64,000 bases of DNA from Lactarius indigo. Taxonomy: Eukaryota > Basidiomycota > Agaricomycetes > Russulales > Russulaceae. Where the stretch lies: positions 434,001 through 498,000 of the forward strand of contig JAFKAC010000014.1 in NCBI GenBank assembly GCA_025766275.1, in the 5' to 3' direction. A model generated the notes under the pieces. That model made no database searches. It had not been told where the DNA came from and saw only the letters and a list, made by a program, of their open reading frames with translations. Of this stretch, positions 32,672-44,983 are shown piece by piece; within the stretch, counting starts at the first letter, position 1; each line of letters starts with the position of its first letter. The position numbers and the translations under genes are program-made.

Positions 32672-35600
32672 ATGGCGTCCGACGCCAACTTCCCTCTTCC
32701 GCACCATGACTATTCCTCCCCCACTAAGCTCACCGCACTCCCACTGCCCCTCGCCTCTCCATCCACAGGTCCCTTGAATAATTCGGGGACATACAACACC
32801 GCCACCATTGGTCCCATTGTCGCTGATGGTTATGGGCAACCTCGTCGAAGGGACGACGGGAATGCCCACTGGGACCCCCTCGCTCCCATCGTCATACCCT
32901 CCTCTTCCCCTTCTCCTGCGGCTGGGCGATCCCCGCAGGATTCTACTATGGGCTCACCTGAGTCTGAAGAACCCACTGTGCCTGCCATCGACTCGCAGGC
33001 CCTCTGGGACACGGTCCCAGAAATCACTAACACGAACTTGCCAGCTGAACCTGAAACAATCGTCGTACATGGCAGAACACCTGGTGGAAACACCACACCT
33101 CGTGCCTGCTCTAGGGCCGCGTCTACCGCCTCGGCATGGACCCACGTAACCGAAGAGACTGTTTCTGATACAGGCTCCTTGGATCGTGTTGTTTCACGCA
33201 TGTCGGGCCAGAACGCTCCGATCGCATTCTCCACAATTAATGACGCCATCAGGGCAGGTATGCTCCCTCGCCCCTTCGACACTGACGTCCCAGCAATAGA
33301 TAACGAGAGCCTGCACCTAAATGAAGCTGAGACCAAGGAGCTTGATTCAGTAACCGACCTCCTGACTGAGGAGCTCATGCAGGCAGTCGGCCAAGCAGCC
33401 CTCGGCTGGGGCGGATACCATATTACTAACCCCCTGCCCTTCCGCAAAGACCCTGACATGCCTGTTGCCACCGAGACCTTCCATGCGGCCGCGACTCTAG
33501 TGCTGACGGCACTAGACGCTGGTGCTGCCAAACGCGATGGGGAACTGATCACCAAAATCCTGACCCCTCATTCTTGGACGCGCCTCACCCTGGGTGTGCT
33601 GAGCGCTATCATACGGGGAGCCCTCCGCTCACCCGCCCCCCTGAAAAACAAGACCTTGCCTCTCAACAACAACTCTGACGCTTTCCCCATACATCAGGAC
33701 CTGCTCCGCCCCGCCAACGAAGGCGGAGCCATTATCCTGATGGCGAATCAGATAGCAGGCCTATTTGGCACCGCGGGCAATCACCCCGATAGCGCCATGC
33801 CTGACTCTTACTTTGATCACATTACTAACCTCGTTTACGACAAACTCCCCCACAAAGAGCGGACCGCGGCCACCTCCAAACCCCCTGCTCTGACGGAGCA
33901 GGAGGAGGCCTGCCTCTGACAGGAGTGCAAGGAACAACTCACCTCGGACTACCAAGAACAAATCAGATTTGACTCGATTGCAATGGAACAGATCAAGGAC
34001 GCTGTGAAAGCTGAGATCTTCGCGAACTTCAACCAGGAGGCACTGTCCAACCTCGACGAATGGTGCGCGGTATATCGACGCGAATTCGTCAACGCCATGC
34101 ACTCTGCTATGGACGTCTTGAATCCTGGTCTCGGGGAGGTGGCACGCCTTAAGGGCAAGGCCAAGGCGGAACCCCCCCCGCCCACCACCTCGCAGATCGT
34201 ACGCGATGCGGAACTGGCCATCAGGGCTGAAGTTCAAGCTCGTGTGTCAGAATACAAAGCTAACATAGATGAGGAGATCCGTAAGGGCATCATGGAAGAC
34301 CCTGACTCCGCGTTCCTCAACATCGAATACCGGCGCAAGCTGGCAGACGAGGTCCTGCAGGAATACTGCGCCAACCTGTCCGCCTCACTTCAAGGAGAGA
34401 AGGAACTCCTCAAGGAACAAATGGAGATCGCCACAAAAGGTGAACGCGCGATCATCCGGGAACAGGCCATCGCGGACTGTGAGACCCACAAAGACACAGT
34501 CCGCACCTCGGTTAAGTACTGGAAGACCCATTACCGCAATGCGCGGGAACTCTCATTCCTGCGCAAAGAAGCTAACAGACTGGGCTTCGCCCTCACTCCA
34601 ATAGACGAGGCTGCTAAAGCCAGAGAGCTGGAGGCGTTCAAGAAATACGCCCTTGGTCCTCTCGTCGTCGACGGCTACGAGCTTTCTAGCTCACCACCGT
34701 CACGGGCCCCGACGCCCGCGCAGGACGGACCACTCACACCGCCTCGTCTTCACACCTCCTCACTACCACACGACCCTAATGTCACACCAACCCCAGTACG
34801 GGTGAAACGATTCCGCACAGATGAGGACGCACCAGTCCTCGCACCCCTGGCCTTATACCCAGCCGACCCGATCATGACTACACCCATGTCCCCGCCCACG
34901 CGTCTTGATGTCCCCCTTCCTCCCCCCACACCCATGGAAGAGGACTTCGCCTATGCGCTCGAGAACGCGGTGGAAATCGCCACCCGCATTAACCCGGGGC
35001 TAGAGGCTTCCGAGCACGCGCCACCGCGACAGCCGGCTGCCGTCCCCCTTCCATCACCTTTCCCGGAACGCAACCCCAGCGCTCCACTGCCTTTGGCAGC
35101 TCCTTTCCCAGTCCCGTTGACGTTGCCGAACGAGACACTCGTAGCGTCCCCAGCGCCACCCCTGGCTGCCGCGGGTGACCTTGCTTCTCTGATCGCGGCT
35201 TTCAACACGACCATCGCGCGCCTCGAGGCGAAACTGGAGAACGGTCTCGATGTGCAGAACAGACGCATCGAGTCCCTCTTCGCTTCCCGCGACCCTCGCA
35301 CCAAACCACAGAAGCAACCTGCTAAAGCAAAGGAGGCGGTGGCAGCCCCTTCTTTGCCCAACACAGTGGCTTCTAGCTCCCGTCCAATGGATGAGACTCT
35401 GTGCTTTGCCCGAGTTGATGACCCTGGATCAGAGCCAATTATCGAGTTATCCACCCCAGCAGCGCGGGCCGATCCCCAGGCACCACCTGTTGTCGTACGC
35501 GAATCCTTCCAACCCCCGCCGGACAAGCATGTTCCCCTTACCACCAATTCCCGGGGCAAACCTACCGCGTCCGCCATTATGCCCACATCTTGGGCAGGCG

Positions 35601-37528
35601 TCGTCACTCAGCAGGCCGTTCAACAACAATCCAGAAACGCCTCACAAAGCCGCGCAACAACACAGGGCACTGGTCGTACCCCAACAGGGAAGTCTCGACC
35701 CGAGACTGCCGCCCGCCGATCAACCTCGACGACCACAGAAGTCACCGTCATCAGGAAACATGGCGTCGAAGACCCACAGATGGAACTACACCTCTTCAAA
35801 CGCGCTCCCTCAACCTTTGTAGCCGAAGCTAGGACAGAGATTGAACGAGTCTCTGGTGGCTCGCTTATCCTCCTGTTGGGCAGATGGTCGACTAACGCCT
35901 CAGCCCACAACTTCGTTTACACTTTCCAAGGGGCTAACATCCCTTTTGCGAACATTTACCCCTTCCGGAATATCCTTGTCAACCCTCTCATGACCAGATA
36001 CATGGTACCCAACGACGGATGGACATACGCCCAACTGCGCGGCGTCTCCACACGGGGACCTGACCACACCATCTATTCCAATGAACAACTTCGGTTAGAA
36101 CTTATCCGCAATGTCCCTTTCAAGCATGCGATCTTCTGCGTAGCCCCCCACTGGCAGGGATCCATACACCGCATAGCGGAACAAGAATCTTCCACAGTCT
36201 CATTCGCTTACGCCGATCACAATGGCCAAGTCTCCAACGCGGCCAAGGCCAACCCGATGTATATGTTCAACTCTGAGGTCAAACTGTTTATCACTGGAGA
36301 TGCCCCGACCATCAGCATGTGCGGACGATGCCATGCCATTGGCCACTCCACGGACTCCCCAGCTTGCCCTCTCCCCCCCAACTCCATTCGCTGTGTGAAA
36401 TGTGGTGGATCACACCATGTTGAAGATCACGCGACTCATTGCCCCCACCCGCACGAAGTCGTTGGGATTTGTAACTGTACATTCCCATGTCTGAACTGCA
36501 AAGGAAAACACGCGACTCGGTCGCCTTGGTGCCCTATGAAGAAGGGGTTCGCCCCCCCTCCCCTAGCGCCCAAGCCCGATCCGTCTATTCCTGGTGCAAC
36601 CTCTTCGGCCAAACCCTCTGCCAAGGGTAAAGCCACAACCGTCAACACATCCCCGGCGGAAGGACTGGTCCCTACACAAAGGGAGGCCGTCCCCGCGACT
36701 GCAGATGCGAATGACGGTTTCACTACAGTGCGCTGGCGTGGACGTGGACAAACCGGAGGTCAGCGCAAACGATCGAAGGTCGCTGCCCGCCCACTCACCT
36801 CCACATCGGCACCACCCGCACCCCACACCGCGGCTGCGCAGTTCAACGCTGATCAGCCTCCTGTTTCAGCCATCTCGGCCCCACGCACACAACGCCCCAA
36901 AGCTCCCCTCCCGTCCGCCGAGGATGTTCGCGTCATTCATGTGAAACATGGTGCGGACCTTGAACAGTCTCTAGCTTGCATCGAGCGTATATGCCCGGCC
37001 AACCAACCCGACTGCGACGCCAACCGCCGCCTCCTAGCGGAGGACTGGCACCTCGTCCCAGACGAGGACCCTACCACCACCCTTCTTGAATCCCCAGCCT
37101 TCCGCTTCACCGTCAAGCATGGACTCCCCATCACATCTCATCACGCGGAACGCATCCTCACTGAAAAACGCTCTATGGCTGCCGCCCGGCGTGCGCTAGA
37201 GGATTTCAGGGAACGGTGGGGACGCGTTTCCCCCTATACCTTCACGCTCAGCATCCTTGAAGACGGACAACACTTCGCAGCCCCCGGGGAAGAGGACACC
37301 CCCGTAATCCCACCCCTCGCCGACACTGACCGTCTCATGATGCGCCGGGTCACCCAGAGCAACTATGACTACCACTTCGCCCTTGATACATCCCTTCCCC
37401 CCTTAACCGACGCCACGATTGACTTCCTTATCACTTCCTACCCAATCACCCTTTTCAAAGATATCGCCCAGGGCGAGCACCTCTGGTCAATCATCAACGA
37501 CGCCATCCGTTCCCCTCTTTATGCATAG
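32672..37528 (+). pseudogene. LINE copy 2 ORF1 (Gag-like, CCHC zinc knuckles; one in-frame TGA)
   Basis: About 1,618 codons from ATG 32672, interrupted once by TGA at 33917-33919; the frame continues unbroken from 33920 to TAG at 37526-37528. The N-terminal third is Ser/Pro-rich, then comes a helical segment (about 33983-34640), a Pro-rich linker, an RNA-binding-like region (about 35730-36300), and three Cys/His clusters: CGRCHAIGHSTDSPACP (near 36320), CVKCGGSHHVEDHATHCP (near 36393) and CNCTFPCLNCKGKHATRSPWC (near 36470). LINE ORF1 proteins bind their own RNA as a ribonucleoprotein. The length exceeds most described Tad-like ORF1 proteins. The stop could be a single CGA-to-TGA change. Confidence 0.85.
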
Positions 37529-40500
37529 TACAACCATACTCTCAGTCAACATGCGCCGACGTAACGACGCGATGCACGCTCTCTTATCTACCAACGACGA
37601 CGACGACATTATCTGCGTCCAAGAACCATGGTTTGGTACCGTGGGAACCGCGCGAGCGGATGGCGCAAGACAGGGAATTGAAGTTCTTGGTGGGGCGAAC
37701 CACCGGAGCTGGTCCCTCTTCTATCCCCATTTCACTACCGACACACGAGCCAAAGTTATGATATACGCACATAAATACAGCCGTTTAGCATCCAAGAGAT
37801 GATTACACCCTGTACATATTATCCCACGTCTGGACCTAGCTTCCCACCCTTCCCTACTTATTGTCGACACTCGCCTACACACACGTACCATACGTATCAT
37901 TAACTTCTACAACGACGTTGCTGACCCCACAGCCCTTCGCTCACTACTGACTCTTGATCTAGACCCTACGGTCCCGACCATATTAGTCGGTGACTTCAAC
38001 ATTCATTCCCCTCGATGGTCTCCGAGGGATTGGTCATCCTTCTCACCTCGACGCACCAATCTGGAGGCATGGGCTGCGACCCAAACCCTCGATCTGGCTT
38101 CCGAGCCCGGAGCTATCACGAGGAGAGGCACCGAGAATGAGCGTGACAGCGTGCTGGACCTTGTCTGGCACAACCTCGCTGCTTCTGCATCGGAGGACCT
38201 TTCTCCCCCAGTCATTGACTGGGAGGCGTCGATCGCATCTGACCATGCAGGCATCCGCTCAGTTTGGTCGATCGCGGGTACACACCGCGGACCCAAACAA
38301 CACAAAATCACTTCCTTTTCGGTCACATGGGACGAGGATGTACTCAAGGCATGGAGGGCTGACATCGAAGCGCACCTCCCGCCCCTCACCCCCATTGTGT
38401 CTACTGCCCACATCGACCTGGCCGCCGAGTCATTACAGGAGGCCATCGCCAGGGCATCACACTCACACTTCGGTACCAAAGCCCCTGCAAAAGAACGCAA
38501 TAACCCATGGTGGAACGACGCTTGTCGGGAAGCGGTAACTCGACTCCGACTACACACACAAGGAGACAGCGATCAACGCCGCGAGGCACAAAAACACCTT
38601 AAACGCACCACACGACGAGCCAAACGGGACTACTACGACGATCAAATTAAAAAGGGTAACATATGGGATCTCGCCTCGTGGAGACACGGCCGCAGACTCG
38701 CCGGTATCCCAGCCCTACGACACCCCGACGGCACCGTTCTCACAGACCAAACCGACATCTCCCACACCCTGGCAGGAAAATTCTTCGTACAACAAAGTGC
38801 CCTCGGCGTGATTGACGTCGTCCAACCAGACGACCCTCCACCGCTACCCACACGTCCCTTCCCCCCCATAGTAGCCAAAGAGGTTGACCCCCTCTTGGCC
38901 TCGTGCTCAAACGCGTCTGCGCCCGGGGAGAGCGGAGTATCTTGGACAATCCTCAAACTGTGCTGGGACAGCATCGAGAAGCACACTCTTCACATCTTCA
39001 ACGCCTGCGTCCAACTTGGACATCACCCCGCCCTCTGGCGGAAAGCCATCGTGGTGGTGATCCCGAAACCAGGCAAGGACGATTACTTGGCACCCAAAGC
39101 ATATCGACCCATCAGCCTCATCGAATGCCTCAGCAAACTGCTCGAGAAAGTGATCGCCAAGCGCCTTCTCTACGACGCCGACCACTACCACCTCCTTCCC
39201 ACCAATCAATACAGCACGCGGGCCTTTTCCTCCACACTGGACGCTGGCCTGGCCTTGACTCATGACGTCCAATGCGCCTTCCGTGTCAAGCGGAAGTGCG
39301 CAGCGCTTCTTTTCGACATCAAGGGCTTCTTTGATCACGTACACAGAGACCGCCTGGTACACACGCTGTGGATCCTCGGCTTCTCCGAGTCGATCGCGGC
39401 ATGGGTCCGCGTCTTCCTCACGGATCGAAAAGTCACCCTGTCCTTCAACGCAGCCTTAGCGGACCTCCAAGATCAACCGGTTGGTACCCCACAAGGCTCA
39501 CCCATCTCCCCCATCCTTTCCGCTATATACACGTCCTCCCTCCTCAAGCTCGCCCCCCCGTCTACCAACACCACCCTAGGAATGTACGTCGATGACGGTA
39601 TAATCTTCTCACATGGCAACACCTGGGAAGAGGTCGACACTGGCCTCAGAGAAAGATACCGGCAGTGCGAAGACTGGCTTCGACGATCCAATTTAGTTTG
39701 TGAACCGGACAAGACCGAACTCATCTACTTTACACCCCCATACACCCGCAAAAATTCACGGTCACCCCCGCCCACCCTCCTTTACCTACCTGACCCCACC
39801 ACCCACTCTTATTACCAAGTTAAAGCCTCCGTTACCATACGCTACCTAGGGTTCTTCATTAACCAACGCCTAGACTGGGATCCACACGTGACCACGATGT
39901 GCAATCAGGCACGTGCATCCCTGAAGGCTTTACAGCTCCTCGGCAACTCCCAGAGAGGCATATCCACGGCAAACTGGCGTCTGCTGTTCAACGCAGTATG
40001 TATGCCGGTTCTGTCTTACGGATGCCAGCTCTGGATGACGTCAAGAAAGAAGAAGAAAAGCCTCCTCAACAAGATACAGGTAGTTATGAACGAAGGGGTG
40101 CGGATCATATCCGGGTCTTTTCGGACCGCCCCTAGGGCCCCCCTTCATGAATTTTTACGTATTTTGCCTGCCCGGCACTACATGGAGAAACTAACTGCCA
40201 CTTCTGCCATCAGACTGTTCCGTGTCCCCCGGACGTCCCAGATAGTTGCTCGCCTGGGCGCTGATTGGGACCCCCCGGTCCAGAACGGCCCACACTCCAG
40301 CAATGGAGGGGTGGTGTGTAACAGTGCACTGTACGTCAGGTCTGGAAGACGTACCACTCAGAACCAGCGCCCCACTGCCTTGGAGGCTCTCGGCGCGCGC
40401 GTTGACCCCCTGTTGACCGCACGTGTCGACGTCACGGCTGTCGCTCCCTGGGAGGTACACAACTGGGAAGCGCACGTGTCCTGTGAAGGGAAGACCCATC

Positions 40501-41711
40501 CCCACCGCCGGAACGCTCTGCTCAACAACTTATACGCGTCAAGAGCAGAAGCAAGTACGGTATTAATTCGGGTGGCTGGCACTGTGAGCAATCGCAACCG
40601 GCCTGATAACCTCAACGTAGGCGGCGCAGCCATTTCGGTCTGGCAGGGAGAGGCGGAGCCATGTGTTCGGACATGGACCCTCGGTTCAGGGGTGGAGACC
40701 CACGACGTCCACCTCTTCGGCATTTCCAAAGCCGCCAAGTTTATATCAGCTGAGTTGTCACGCGCACCTCCCTTACACATATACATCTTCTCCAACGATG
40801 AAGCCGCCCTCCGGGGTATTACACATACACGATCACTTACACACCAGTCTGACGTCTTACATTTTCACCACGCACTTACCTCCTTTTACTCCACGCACAG
40901 GGACACGAGAATCCACCTCGTGTGGGCCAGTTCGCACAAGAAGCGAGCAGCAGATCAACAGGCACGGCAGGCAGCGCTCGAGGCATGTACCCAGGCACCG
41001 GCAGCCACCCTCCGCAAAATTCAGTCACCCGCGCATGTGAAGAAAATGTGCCAGGCCAAAGCTTTCCAAACATGGGGGACGGAGTGGATTCGCATGATCA
41101 CCGACACCCCCCAACATAAACTTCCCAATGCCTACGGGCACTCCATCCACTATCACAAACCACCCGACGGACGCAACCACCCTCTATGGCTGGCCGCCAT
41201 ACCCCCCAAAAAGCCAGAACCTTCATACACACCCATCACCCGCCGCACACACACCACCGCTTTCCAACTCGCCACCCTTCACTCCTTCATGTCCGATTAC
41301 ACCAACCGACACCGGCCCGATCTCCCGCCTGAGGTCGCCATATGCCCATGTGGCTTCCCGGATAAGTCCTATTATCACCTCGTGTACGACTGCCCCCGTT
41401 TCAAACCGCAGCGTACACTCCTTTATCCCCTTGACGTCGCCGACAACGACCCGTACGACGACTCCCCCTACCCCTTGGACCCATTGGTCCGCATCGATCC
41501 CACCGACCTCTTTGCCGGGGATCCCACCACCACCGTCTACACGTTCCTCCGCTTCCTCCAACTCACCAAACTGGCTGCTAAACCGGACCTGGAGGCTCCA
41601 GTCGCCGTTCCTTCGTCACAAGAGCGGAGACTAACGGAGCTTCAACACTACCTCGCTAACCCTGCCTTGCCCAATGAAGACCTGCTTGCCTACGATCTGG
41701 ACCCAGCCTAA
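37521..41711 (+). pseudogene. LINE copy 2 ORF2 (endonuclease, reverse transcriptase, RNase H-like; one in-frame TGA)
   Basis: It begins at ATG 37521, inside the ORF1 stop region (ATGCATAG). TGA at 37800-37802 is the only stop before TAA at 41709-41711; total 1,396 codons. APE-type endonuclease: IICVQEPWFG (about residue 30), ILVGDFNIHSPRW (about 155), IASDHAGIRS (about 240). RT: IVVVIPKPGKDDYLAPKAYR, LLFDIKGFFDHV, GTPQGSPISPIL and GMYVDDGIIF with the catalytic YVDD (about 39586-39597). The RNase H-like region has NDEAAL where SDSQAAL is usual, so that activity is doubtful. A C-terminal CPCGFPDKSYYHLVYDCPRF zinc-like motif is typical of I/Tad/Jockey elements. Confidence 0.9.
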
Positions 41712-41977
41712 AACCGGCTGCCCGACGCGGTGACTCATTTCCTACTCTCTTATATTACTCCTCTGCCGTTTACTTTACTCTGCGCGGTATGCTACCCCCT
41801 TCCGTTTGTACCTAGCCTTCCTTCATGAGGTGGCTCCATTCCTTACCCTCGCCTCGCCGCACGTGACTTCTCGTACGTTACCTCTCGCTCAAATTTCGCT
41901 CTGTAGGGAGTCGAAGACCGGTCTTGTATTATGTACTGTCCCGGAATAAACATGGTTCAAAAAAAAAAAAAAAAAAA
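41712..41977 (+). terminator. LINE copy 2 3' UTR with poly-A signal and tail
   Basis: AATAAA at 41945-41950 precedes the genomic poly-A run (from about 41959). The 3'-most bases (CGAAGACCGGTCTTGTATT) match the corresponding end of LINE copy 1, so this is the segment recognised when the RNA is copied. Confidence 0.8.
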
Positions 41978-42562
41978 GAAGAAATTCTTGAATTACCCCC
42001 TGGCTCGGCACGTTACGTCGAGTGCGATTTTTAGGAACACTGCATCGAAAATCTTCCCTGTTTTGGCTTAGCATCGAGGACCAGGACTTGTCGCCCTAGA
42101 GTTGGTGTGCGATGGTTGATGAATACTCAATTGGTTCCATGATTGCTGCCATGCGAGTTAGTCGACTTTGACACGCTGCCATCAGCATTCATAAATACGC
42201 ACTCGTCCTTCTATTTACAATATGTCCACTAGTAGCCACATGCTCTGGAATATAAGTGTTTTAAAAAGAAAACGTGCACAAACAAGTGTCCGTTGACCAT
42301 TGAACTTGAACGTTGACCGTACGTTGAGCTCCCGCCTGAAATTGGACACGTGACCCTGTTTTACCCTCGGGCTGCGCCAAAACCCCATCAGCCACCAAGT
42401 GAATCATTTGCTATCTAGCATTCATAGTCGGTACTCGACTTGGAGATCAGACAAAGGACATACATGAAAGGACGGTGTGCTCGTCCTCTATACAGTATGA
42501 GCTTGTCCAAGACCGTACAAGATCAGTGGGCATCGAATTTGACAAATCCTTTTTCATAAAAC
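41978..42562. other. Displaced MFS2 upstream DNA and MFS3 3' flank
   Basis: No gene. The part from 41992 continues the native MFS2 upstream sequence beyond the LINE: GTTACGTCGAGTGCG and CCTGTTTTGG resemble the MFS5 upstream region near 62265-62305. The rest leads to the MFS3 stop. Confidence 0.55.
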
Positions 42563-44347
42563 TTATTGTTTCCAAGTGGTCTTCGGAAGCTGCACAGCGA
42601 CGCCCAGCCCAACCAATACAATGGGGGGAAGCACTACATACGTGAATTTTCCTCCCAAGATGTTGTTGTCCAGTGAGAATGCAAACAGCGACGCGGCAGC
42701 GGCAGGTCCGATCGCGCGCTGAATCGAGACCATCGTCTGCGCGAGTCCATTAGTAGCGCCGAGGGACCGCTTATTGGGAACAGCTGATGATATGTACATA
42801 AATATCACGCCTGGTCGATCCGCACCACTTCAGTGATCGTCGGAAACAGTAAGCTACTGGGTAACTTACTGAATCCCATGTCACAGATAGCCATCGCCGA
42901 GAGCTGTAGAATGATGAGAAGCCCCGCGATCACGTTTGCACCGCGGAAGGGATGACATAGCGCTAGGTTTTCGAAGGGGAACATAATGAAGACTGGGATA
43001 AAACAGAGGGTGCTGGCCATAAAGACACGCCGCGGGCCGAGACGCCCGACCACGCGCGGGAAGGCGACGAATTGGAAGATGCCGTTGTGAACCCATAACC
43101 TGCCATCCACAAACCAATGGACATGGGACTCATGCCGAGCCCGCCAAACTCGACTGTTGTTGACCAGATAAGTGGGACAAGAGTTACGGCAGTTATCTCG
43201 AGCAGCGAAATCATGCAGAAATTCGCAATCGATATCACGACTGGTCTCGTTAGCAGAGCGTGCAATGGTAGCGGCCTCTCCGTGTTCGTCGCAGGTCCAT
43301 CCAGCATTTCTCCCTCTCCCACTCGGGGAAGGTCTGAGTTGACCTCGGTGTGGGGCTTCATGACGGGGTCGCCATTCACAGTCTAAGAGAGCGCGTCAGT
43401 AGAGCGCTTCCTGAAAGAGTATAGAGCCAACCTCCTTCAAGAAAATCGTAGCCAGAATAAATGATAGGAGCGCATAAGCGGCGGTGGCGAGACATGGCAA
43501 GAAGTATGGGTATTGTCCCCAGAAAGGATGGGAGAAGACGCGTGGCCAACGATCCTGTGGCCGCGATAGCACACCACCAATGAAGGGCCTAGGGATACGG
43601 ATATTAATCAAAGAAAAAGGGAAAGGAGTGGTGTCTTACCCTATGGTGCTACCAACAGCCCAAGTGACTGTTATTAACGAAAAGCCTCGTGCCATGTTGG
43701 TTTCATCAGTGAGCTCCGCCATCATACTCTTCATGACACCAATGTTTCCATTGAGCATGCCATTCAAACAACGGCTGTATTAACCCAGTTATAGTGAACA
43801 ATCCCAGGATCCGAGCCGAACACACCTGAAGACAAGCGCCGAGAGAGAACGGGAAAGGCCAAAGAAAATGCTAGAGACGACGATACCTAAAAGGCCACAT
43901 AGAAGTACAGGCTTTCGGCCTATTTTGTCAGAAAGACGGCTCCATTGGAGTATGGTAACCGCCTCAGCAGCAAAATACAAGGACACCTATGAATACAGTT
44001 GGAGCCTTGGTCAGCGATACGAAGGAGTGGAGAACAGACGAGACATACTATTAGCCCTGTGTAGTATCCGACCTTTCTTTCGTCACCTCCAACGATAGGG
44101 AGCTCACTGACAAGCTGAGGCAGTTAACGACGACTTATATACTCATGGAAAGTCAAGAGCATACCTGGTTTATGTAGGGGTTAATAGACAGAGACGTGAT
44201 GGGCTCACAGAGCAGCAACATGAGCAAGACGACAATTTGGGTGATAGGAAGAGATGTTTCTGTTCGTGGTGCGCTCCCATCGTGCAGAAGAGGCGTTTCT
44301 TCCTCAGGCTCAGGGGCACCTCGGGACCTCTTGCGCCTGGGGGTCAT
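42563..44347 (-). pseudogene. MFS3: major facilitator transporter with a frameshift
   Basis: Same seven-exon structure from ATG 44347 (MTPRRKRSRGAPEPEEETPLL) to the stop at 42563. All exon junctions seen in MFS1/2/4/5 are conserved, including the intron before PFIGGVLSRPQDRWP. In the sixth exon one nucleotide is missing near 43095 relative to the paralogs, so WMAGYG is followed by FTTASS, while the next frame continues correctly as NGIFQFVAFPRVVGR. The protein would end about half way, after roughly the seventh membrane segment. The rest of the gene looks well preserved, so the change is recent or a sequencing error. Confidence 0.82.
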
Positions 44348-44983
44348 TTGAGTGCAGTCTCCAATGAGATCCCGGGGTAGTATGCCAGTGATGCATATTT
44401 ATAGATGACAACCATGAAACGCAAGCCAGTGGGTCGTGAATCCGGAGTATATTCGCTTCAGGAAGAAAGCTTGAATGTTCATCGTCGGAGTTGGCCGTCT
44501 GTTTCCATCAATTTTGGTCCTTATTTAGTAACTGACCATAGACACGTGACCCTCTTTTTTTGAACTGTTTTTATCCCGGGGTGTGGAGTACCTAAATCGA
44601 TTCACTCCCCCTTGACGAGGCTACAGGTGCGCATGTGATTCTGGCAGGACTGGATCATGAGCGCTAAGCTTGAAATGATTCACTTAAAGTCCAAGTTAAG
44701 GTCGTAACACGATGACCACTCAAAAGCTGCCAGCGAGTTCCAAGTTGCGACTAGATGCGTCGTATAAGTGTTCGGGACATGACCATTCCCCATGTGCCTT
44801 GAGAAGGACAAGTACATGTGCACGTTTTAAACGAGACTGCGACCCTTGCTGCGACCAATCAACAACGAGGAAGGGACGAAAGGCGAATGTGAAAGAATAA
44901 CGTTTTTGTCCTCAATGTCATGAGCTCATCTAAGATCGTACAAGGTCATGCGCGTCGAACACGACCTAAGCTTTTTCGTGAAT
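44348..44983. promoter_or_regulatory. MFS3 upstream region and MFS4 3' flank
   Basis: No gene. TATA box at 44397-44404 (minus-strand CTATAAAT), 50 bp before the MFS3 ATG. The MFS4 3' flank (GTGCCTTGAGAAGGAC, AAGATCGTACAAGGTCA) is shared with the flanks downstream of MFS1 and MFS2. Confidence 0.55.

Larger units (their letters stand above)
32525..41977 (+). mobile_element. LINE copy 2, nearly full-length Tad/I-like non-LTR retrotransposon
   Basis: Flanked by the 14-bp target duplication GAAGAAATTCTTGA (32511-32524 and 41978-41991), it ends in a poly-A run. It has a 5' leader of about 147 bp, a long ORF1 (32672-37528), an ORF2 overlapping it by 8 nt (37521-41711) and a 3' UTR with AATAAA (41945-41950). 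Only two in-frame stops, both TGA, separate it from a fully open element, so it is young. It is inserted head-to-head with MFS2. A sequence-related, older copy lies at 11764-19389. Confidence 0.92.

Noticed and set aside
32830..33555. Minus-strand frame of 241 codons opposite LINE ORF1
   Set aside because: Shadow of a GC-rich real frame; no start context or domain.
34951..35607. Minus-strand frame of 218 codons opposite LINE ORF1
   Set aside because: Same reason; Gly/Ala/Arg-rich complement of a Pro-rich coding segment.
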